DNA from: Haliotis asinina
Taxonomy: Eukaryota; Mollusca; Gastropoda; Lepetellida; Haliotidae
NCBI RefSeq assembly: GCF_037392515.1
Contig: NC_090288.1
Coordinates: forward strand, 12,753,969 to 12,817,968
Direction: 5' to 3'
Length of the DNA stretch: 64,000 nt
Both the position numbers and the translations under genes were made by a program. Positions 23,201-32,200 of this stretch are shown piece after piece. Within the stretch, counting starts at the first letter, position 1. The number at the start of each line of letters is the position of its first letter. The notes below the pieces were generated by a model, which saw only the letters and a list, made by a program, of their open reading frames with translations, searched no databases and was not told the DNA's origin.

Positions 23201-26200
23201 CACTCCAGGGTCCCCGGAACTGATGATATAAATCAGCTCGGCGTTTACGTCAGCGTCATGATCAACGCATACCAACGCTGTTAGTGTCGTTCCGGTGGCG
23301 TATGGTTTGGTCACGATTATTCTTGGAACGGGATCACAGATGGCGACGTTGTCATTGACGTCTGTGATGTCAAATTGAACCGTGATGGATGAAGACTTTG
23401 GAGACGTTGTTGATTTGTCTGTGGCGATGACAACGACATCGAAGGTTGAGTTTGTTTCTCTATCCAGCTTGAGTCGTGTAATTATCTCACCTGATGCACT
23501 ATCAATGAGAAATGGAACAGATGGGTCTTGCAGTGAGTAGACGACGTCACCATCAACACCAACGTCGGAATCGGTAGCGGTGATCTGCAGCACAGTTGTT
23601 CCTGCCGAAAGAAAAGGACGAATTATAGCATTCATTTCGTATTAGATGGAAAGACGGTGGTATTGAATATCAAAGAATTTGCCCAGCTCGTATTTCTGTG
23701 GCAGAATAGTTTCCAGGAGGTGGTTGATACTGTTTGGTTGTTAGTAAGCCTGATCTTTACATATGATTAACAGTAAGAATGGTGCTGACTGTGCTGTTTA
23801 AACAGCTTCGTTAGTTTTTTTCAGTTCTGTGTAACATCATCGTCTTAGGTTTTTAACAAAGAGTTCTTATCACCAGAGACTACGGCCAACAGGGACTGTA
23901 TACAGTAATCAACGGATACAAGAAACTATAAGGCGCCTTTAAGTTTGGTTCGTAGGTTTCACGCACTTCGACTAAACTACATAGAAAGTGGTCGGGACCC
24001 AAACCGGCGCTTCGTTATATCCATGAAATCGTTATAAGCATGTTCGATATAAACGTTGTTCATTGTATTATCGTTTGAGCAATACCATAATCTATACTAC
24101 AACATGCAAAGACATCTGATAATTCATGGCACACTACATTCACCTTAGCAATATAGATATTAATTCTTCCTCTTGCAATATACACCCAAAACAGTAAACT
24201 GGAATCAGGAATTTTTCTACACTGAAGTCTGAGGTTGTCGTGTGATCCGAATGTATTCAGATAATCTATGTGTGGGTATGTAAAACTGGAACAACGTGAA
24301 GATGTAACCTGGATAAAACAACTTCAGAAGTATGAAACGACGTTGCTTTGACATGTTGTTACAAACGCCGTTTATTCATAAAAATCTGAAGGTTTCATGT
24401 TCAAGGCAATAAAACGTTGTAAACCATATGTTTAACATAATCTGTTTGACATATCTTAAATAAATACAACAGTAAGGTTGATATAATTTAATTTGTACTA
24501 ATAATTATAACTTGTAATTCTATTTTAAACGTAATCGAGAACGAGAGTTAGCTTACTTAAATATATAATTAAAATACTTTCGGACCAGAGTTTGTATGAA
24601 TTTACAGATTTTACATTTCAGCAATATTCCAACGATTTCACTACGGGGATTCCAGAAATGGGTTTCACACATTGTACCTATATCGGGAATCAAACTCGGG
24701 TCTTTGACGTGACGAGCGTGCGCTGTAATTACAAGGATTCCCTGGTCCGAAGTGACTATTTCTGATACAGGTGAGATAGATAACCCACCTGGTAGTGTGT
24801 CCTCAGGAATGTTTTGGGTGGGTAGTGGCGAAAATGTCGGAGTGTAATCGTTGACCGGGCTGACAGTCAACACAATCATGCATTGTGACGTCAGACTAGG
24901 CACTCCTTTGTCCACTGCAGTCACACGTGCGACATAGTCAGTTCCGGTGATAAGGATCCCGGTGGTGGTCACTGCACCTGAGTTTACGTCGATGTTGAAA
25001 AATGTACCTGAAAGGAAAGTAATTAAATTAATATGCGTATTCTTTAAATTAAAAAAAATAAAATTTTACAAAGAAGAAATGTTTCAATATATCCTTATTA
25101 AGTAGAGGTGTTTAATGAGTGAATACTGTTTAGAGGAGTTCTGAGCACATTTCGGTAAGAGTTCGTCTCATTCCCCCATCTCAAATAATGTTAATAAATT
25201 AATATATGCTAAAAGTATGAAAAAACCTGACACAACAATTACAGGAGAACTCACAAAAATAACTAAAAGACCAAATACTAATAAAATATATAGGGTCGGA
25301 AGACATTGTGTTACCTCTGGTTACAAAAAATATGGGGAACTGGAGGAACTTTCAGTTTCTTAACAACCTGAGCCATACTTCTGTATTGAAATCCATGATC
25401 ACGAGCATTTTATTGACAAGCCATCAGAGGAACCCAGGATCAAAATTAGGGTCGTATATTTGGTGCCTTGTGCGACTAAGGGAGGCAACTCTATACAACA
25501 AACTGCGGTACATTGTCATCCACATATCAAGGTAGGGAAGCACATACGTACCGTCGATTGAATATTCGACTTGTCCGCCTGTACCGTCGTCGGGGTCGTT
25601 TGCCGTCACCGTAGCTGCCATCGAACCAGGTGCAGAGTTTTCCGGTAGTGTCACAGCGTATACGGGCTAGAGGGGGAATGAATTGAATATGATATTATCT
25701 GACCAGTTCAGAAAAAGCGAGCGAGTGAGTAAGTGGGTGAGTGAGTGAATGAATGAGTTTTACTCCACACATTCCAGCTATATGGCGGCGGTCTGTAAAT
25801 ACACGAGTCTGGACAAACATGGATTACTGAAGATCAATTCTAACCCGCATCTTCACGGGTTCAGAAACTACAGACACGCGAGTTAATTGTTCAAAAAGTG
25901 TGCTAGTTACAGCGGGACGTGTGAGCTAGGTGAGAAGTATGCTTAATGTAAGACCAATATCACCGAGAAACACACTAACTCACATATATTGCTGGCATAT
26001 AGGTAAGTCGAACCCGGCAGATTGCAGGTTTTGGGTCAAGATTTAAACCATGGGCTATCGAGGCAAAAAAGACAAAGATATGTTTAGTTTTCATAAACAA
26101 GCCTTAGAAGGTAGGACGCGCAGTTTGTGTACATTTTACTAGATGCTATGCATTCATAAGAAGGACCAACACCTAAGGGATCCACTTAATGGATCCACTC

Positions 26201-29200
26201 TTACGTGATGAGCACCCCCGATCCCACGATGAGTGAGTGAGTATGGTTTTACGCCTCTTTTAGCAATACTGCTGCAATATCATGGCGGGGGACACCAGAA
26301 ATGGGTTTCTCACATTGTATCTATGTTGGGAATCGAACCCGGGTCTTCGGCGTGTCGAGCGAACACTTTAACCACTAGGCTACCCCACTGTCCCCCCGAC
26401 AGTGTTGACGACAGACAAAGCCATATGTACCAGAGTGAACCTTGGTTGTTCATCGTTCACGTCTAAGAGCGTGATAGTAACGTGAGCCGTAATATTCTTG
26501 TCGACGTTGTTGCTGCTGTAAGCGGCGATGTCGAACTCCACCACAGGCAACGTCTCTCGGTCTAGGGCAGCCGTCACCACGATGGCACCTGAGGAAACAT
26601 AATGCAAAATTAAAGAGCTGACAGCAGCTAATCCTCTTATATTAACATGTAGTTACACTCCCCTTTTAGAAATATTCCAGCAATATCGCGGCGGGGGACA
26701 CCATGGTTTCACGCATTTGACCAAGTAGGGAATCGAACCTAGGTCTTCGTGAAGAGCAAACACTTTAACTAGTTAATCTCATCGTCCATTGATAAGATGT
26801 AATGTCCTTTTAATACCATAATATGTATTTTCTACTTTCAAAACCTTTTTCACAAACAACAAAAAAGTACTCATGAACCGACTATGGAATATATTTTAGG
26901 AAACCTTAAAGATATGTGTACAAGCTGTTTACCTGTTCTAGAATTTATGGCAAACCATGGTTGAAGTGGTGGAGATTCGAACGCGTATATGATGAAATTG
27001 GGTTCGGTTAGGTTAGTGTCTGGATCTTCGGCTTGTGGAATGAGCACAACAGTCCCTATAGCGGTTGACTCCAGGATGCCTAAGGATGAAATAGGACATA
27101 AAAGGCACATGGGAACAATATGGTTCTGTGTATGAAAATGCTGGGCCCACTTGCACATAGCAACCTTAGTCATATTATCGATCATACTTAAAAATATAAT
27201 AATAAATGATCTAATATTGTTTCGTGATGCTAGGGACCCGTTAAGACGTTGGTTAGCTAGTTTTACGCCCCCTGCACACACACCCGACCCCCATCCCGCT
27301 TATGCTAATATAAATATATAAATAATATATATATTCAACCTTCATAGTGTTACTTGATAAACTCTAGATCTACTTACTTGTTGTGAACACGCTCGTCGAA
27401 GTCCACGTTGGATCATGGTCATCCACGTCGGTGACGGTGACCTTGACCTCTACGCTAGCCGTGTACTGTATCAGTCCTGAGTCCTTGACATCAATTATGA
27501 GAGAATACTCCACCTGCCCAGACTCGTAGTCTACGGGACTGTTGAGAGTTACCTCCCCTGAGGTTCCGTCGACACCAAGAATGCTTGTGTCACCTTCAGT
27601 GGACGAAACGAATGAAAACATGCATGAAATCAAATACATATAGCACACGTTGCCAGTTTCATCAATTTTATTCATCATAAAGTATATCTGTAACGTTCAC
27701 GATTATCATTACCATTCAACATACCTCCAACTGCAGTATAGGATAGTACATTAAGACTACCACTGTCGATGTCGCTGCAAGAAAGAGTTGTAATTGTCGA
27801 CCCTGACGTCGTAGACTCCGGGATGTAGACAAGCTTCAGATAATCCGTGCAAGTCTGGATGAAGACAGTTTAACATTACTCAAGGCAACCTGAGGCACAG
27901 GATGTTTATGAGAATTCCCTGCATGGTGCAGGATTAGTGAGTGAGTGAGTGAGTGAGTGAGTATGGTTTGCGCCTCTGTCAGCACTATTCCAGCAATATC
28001 ACGGGGACACCAGAAATGAGCTTCACATTTTGTACACGGGTACAATCGAACCCGGGACTTCAAGGTGACGCGCCAACGCTTTCACCATTTGGCTTCCCCA
28101 CCCACCCCACATGGATTGAAGGTCTGGAACCCTGACATGATAGCTTGCTTGTCATCGAAACCCTACATTCCTTACAACATCAACTGGGGGCGGTGGGGTA
28201 GTGTAGTGGTTAAGGCGTTCGCTCGTCACGCCGAAGACCCGGGTTCGATTCCCCACATGGGTACAAAGTGTGAAGCCCCCCGCTGTGATATTGCTGGAAT
28301 ATTGCTAAATCTTAACCCACTCACTCATTTACTGGTTTTCCTGGCCCAAGCCATCCTCGATATCTCCAGGGTATACGTTCCGACAAGTCTCTACTATACC
28401 CTGGACGCACCTACGGGTCGGCCCGATAATTTTATTATCTCCCTTTGCTGGCTCCGCATTCTCACAATAGCCAATCAGCTAGGCCGTCTTTATATAACCT
28501 AGCTTGCGAGTGTCAAGAAAGTTAGCGGTCGCGAAAGTTTGCTCGCAGTGCGACTCAGATTTTGGGGAATTCATACAGACATATATTTAGGTCCGAAACC
28601 TAAAAAAAATACATGTGTATGTGCAAAAACTCCTTCTACCTCTTACAGAAAACCTCTTCATGGTTTGCTTGGCCAACTTCAATCGGTTAGATAATTTGAA
28701 AAGCGAAAGCGAGTTGTGATTGGTTCGCTCAACTTCCCAGCGTAGACACCTGATTGAATAAAGAGCCAGCCAAGGGAGGTAATAAATTTATCGTGCTGAG
28801 GCGTGGATGCATCCAGGGTATAGTGGAAACTTATCGGAACGTATACCCTGGAGATATCGAGGATGGGCCCAAGCTTGATTATTTACAAATCGTTACATAG
28901 TGGAATATTTACAAGCTTTCCCCTCAAACAAATATAAGGTTATAGCAAATGTTAAAATGAAAGACTTAGTGTATTCCCTTTTAATATAGGAACAGCTTAG
29001 TCTCAACCACCTTTTGTGTGCCCAACAGGTAGTTTGGTTCATCCCAAGTGTGTAAAAATGATCAGATTCTGATTAAACAGTCACTTGGTGCTTGGAGGCT
29101 GTGCACTAAAGAAGATGATTTACCATTTTTATAACTGTTATTGTGATTAAGAATTTTAAGTGTGAAGTCCTGGAGCGGCTCCTGAAGAAGCGCACGAGAC

Positions 29201-32200
29201 TGTCCATCTTCGAAAAATGCCCAAGATAACGGATTTGGCGCTTAGCCACCGTCTAACTACTGAATACATTCAAACGGGGGATGGCACGTTCTGAAACTGC
29301 ATTACCTAACGGGTACCCATTTGTCCGCTGATCGAACTGAAGTACGTGGATAGAGATCAGAAATGAACGTTTCATCAGTTGTTCTGTTTGCGGTAGATGG
29401 TATATTAGGCAAAACGAGGATAAAAAAATAATGAATGATGATATAAAGATTAAGATATATTCCCCCTTACCGGTTTGAAGTTGTTAGAATCAACTACATA
29501 GACTGTCATCTGACCCGTGGCTGTTTTCGGGATATCTGGGTCAAGGTCAGTTGCCTTGAAGGTCAAACGGAATATGTTTCTTTTCTCGTACTCCAAGTAT
29601 TTGTGAATGTATATGCCACACGTTTGTGGATCTACCCAGAACTTGCCGTAAGGATCACCACCTGAGAACATACAGAACAATAAATCAACATAATTATGAA
29701 AGCTGTTAAAGAGGAAACGCTCGACTGCGCAAAAACAACCAGATTTCCTTTCGTATCACAAAATCATCTATCGTAAGCATATTGATACTTTAAAAGTCTC
29801 GAAGTTTAGATTTTTTTCTAGTTTTTCCAAATCTATTTTTTTTATTTTTCTTTTGCCAAATTTCCGAATCTGAGACACAAAATGTCAGTGATAGCGTATC
29901 GGTATTGTACGTGTTTGGAACATTTCAGTCTGTAAACAGGTTGACATTAGATTGTTGACAAAAATGCAATCATCGTACATTTTGACTGGGCTGTGAATGT
30001 ATGCTCGGGCTCTTTGTAAAACCTTTAAACCAAATTCCCAGTTGCCAGATTGCACAGTGGCGTGATCTTCAGGTAACCGATAAAAAGTTTCAGGATAATC
30101 TTCACAAGAGCCGCTGAGATAATCTATGGTATTAACACGAACCAGTGAATAATTCAACACTGACCTGTGATCTCAATCCGTACCTCTCCTGCCAGGCCTC
30201 CACTTCTCGAGTCTTTATCAGACAAAGTACAACTCGTTATGAGAGTGCCAGGAGCAGACGTCTCGTCCACGGTGATGCTGACGGGAAGGTTCGAAATTTG
30301 GGGGGCGTTGTCGTTGACGGAGAACAAGAAGATGCTGACTCCGACGATAGCAGTTTGGGTAGGTACCCCCTGATCATATACCTCCACCTCAACCTGAAAA
30401 TGTATAGTTTGAAGAGAAACTGCGTTAAGCTAGGCAAGCTGATACTAAAGTGAGTGAGAGAGTAAGTGAGTGAATGAGTGCGGTTTTACGGCGCTTTTAG
30501 GAATATTCTAATATCATGTGAGTGAGTACGATTTTAAGCCGTTCTTAGCAATATTCCAACAATATTGCCGCGGATATTGACAATATTGACACGCAAAAAT
30601 GGGTTTCACACAATGTACTCATGTGGGGAATCGAACTCGGGTTTCGGCATGATGAGAAAACGCTTTAAAAACTGCCCCCTCCCCTAATAAAGTCAGGTCA
30701 TCCTCTGATCGTTCTCGAATCCAACAGTCGTCTCAATCTTTTGCTTGCCGGTAACTGACGTTATGCTACGTGATGTGACCTTAAACCAACATGTATCTTT
30801 AGATAAGATATCTTAAATATTTATCAACTGTTTTTGGATATTTACAACAAAACTACAAGATTAATCAATCAAAGACTTACGAAATAGTATTTTTGGAAAT
30901 CAGCGTTGAATTTCTTCTTTAGCTTGATGGCGCCTGTGTTCGCATCAACGTCAAATCTCGCGGCCTTTCCTGACAACATCTTGTACAGGAGAGTTCCCTC
31001 GGGGCTGGAAGGGTCGTCGGCATCGGTGCACCCTAACGCCGGAGCAATGATGGTGTTGACGCTGGTGGCTTCGGACAAATTTAGTTGCAGGAACGTCTGG
31101 GTACAAATGGGGACGTTGTAGGGAGGATCGACGGCGTCTGTGTCGTGGGCTAAAATCAGAAGTTGTGAACCGAAAGCTAAAGAAAACTGTTTTTCATGAT
31201 TGAAGGTGGATTATTATGAAGCAAATAAGAAATGATTATTTTCCAATGGCAAAGACAAAGACTCAGACTCGGCCTTTTGATGCCAGATTTGTTCATTATC
31301 ATGATACGTGCTTCAACCAGTGAGTAAGTGAGTGGGTTTAGTAATATGCCTGAGTATTCCAGCTATATGCCGGAGGTTGTTATATAATCGAGTCTGGACC
31401 AGACAATCATGTGATACACAGCATGAACATCAATCAAATTGGGATACCAAATCAGCAAGCTTGACCACCCGATCCTGTTAAATGAATGCACCCTCAAGTT
31501 ATATTTGTACGTACCTCAAGTGATACAAACTGATACATTTTGTTAGAAAGAGAAACAGAAAGAAAACATCTATGGCAAACGCAATCCAGCCCTCGAGATC
31601 GTACAATACTCATAAAACCGGAGGGGCAAAGATTAGATAGCCTCGGCTTCACATACGACACGGCTGTATGTGACGCGACAAAGCTGCTTTCATGGTGGAC
31701 CCAGAACAGTTTAACTTTTCATGAAAATGGCGACTCATGAAAAGCAACAGATTAAAGAATGACGCCATTCAGACTACAACTTCGACAGGCTAAATTCATG
31801 TATATCAAATATAGTTCCATCTTGTGGTATAATCGGCATTAACAGACTCTAAGCCCGTATGACAACATGATCCAGCTCATACTGCCTCAGATAATGATCC
31901 CGTTGCTGTATGACAGCTGGGGCAATGAGTCTTTGGAGGACTTTGCGATCTTTTACAGATTCCTGGTTTTATGTTCTGGAGATGCATACAGAGCCATGCT
32001 ATTTTGATAAGGCCGTAAGATGGGCAGATAAAATTGCTCCAATCACCATCGCATTCTTGTTGGTTTTGAGATAAACGCAGCTCCTCAAAGAAGTAATTAT
32101 ATTTATTGCTTTCATTTCCTGTTTTGAATTTAAACACCTTCTGCAGATTCATTCATACTCGTAAATGTAAAATTACAAAACCCTCCCTATGGTCACAAGC

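Noticed and set aside
22548-23231. Plus-strand ORFs opposite the cadherin
   Set aside because: They are shadow frames of the 4-kb cadherin exon on the other strand.
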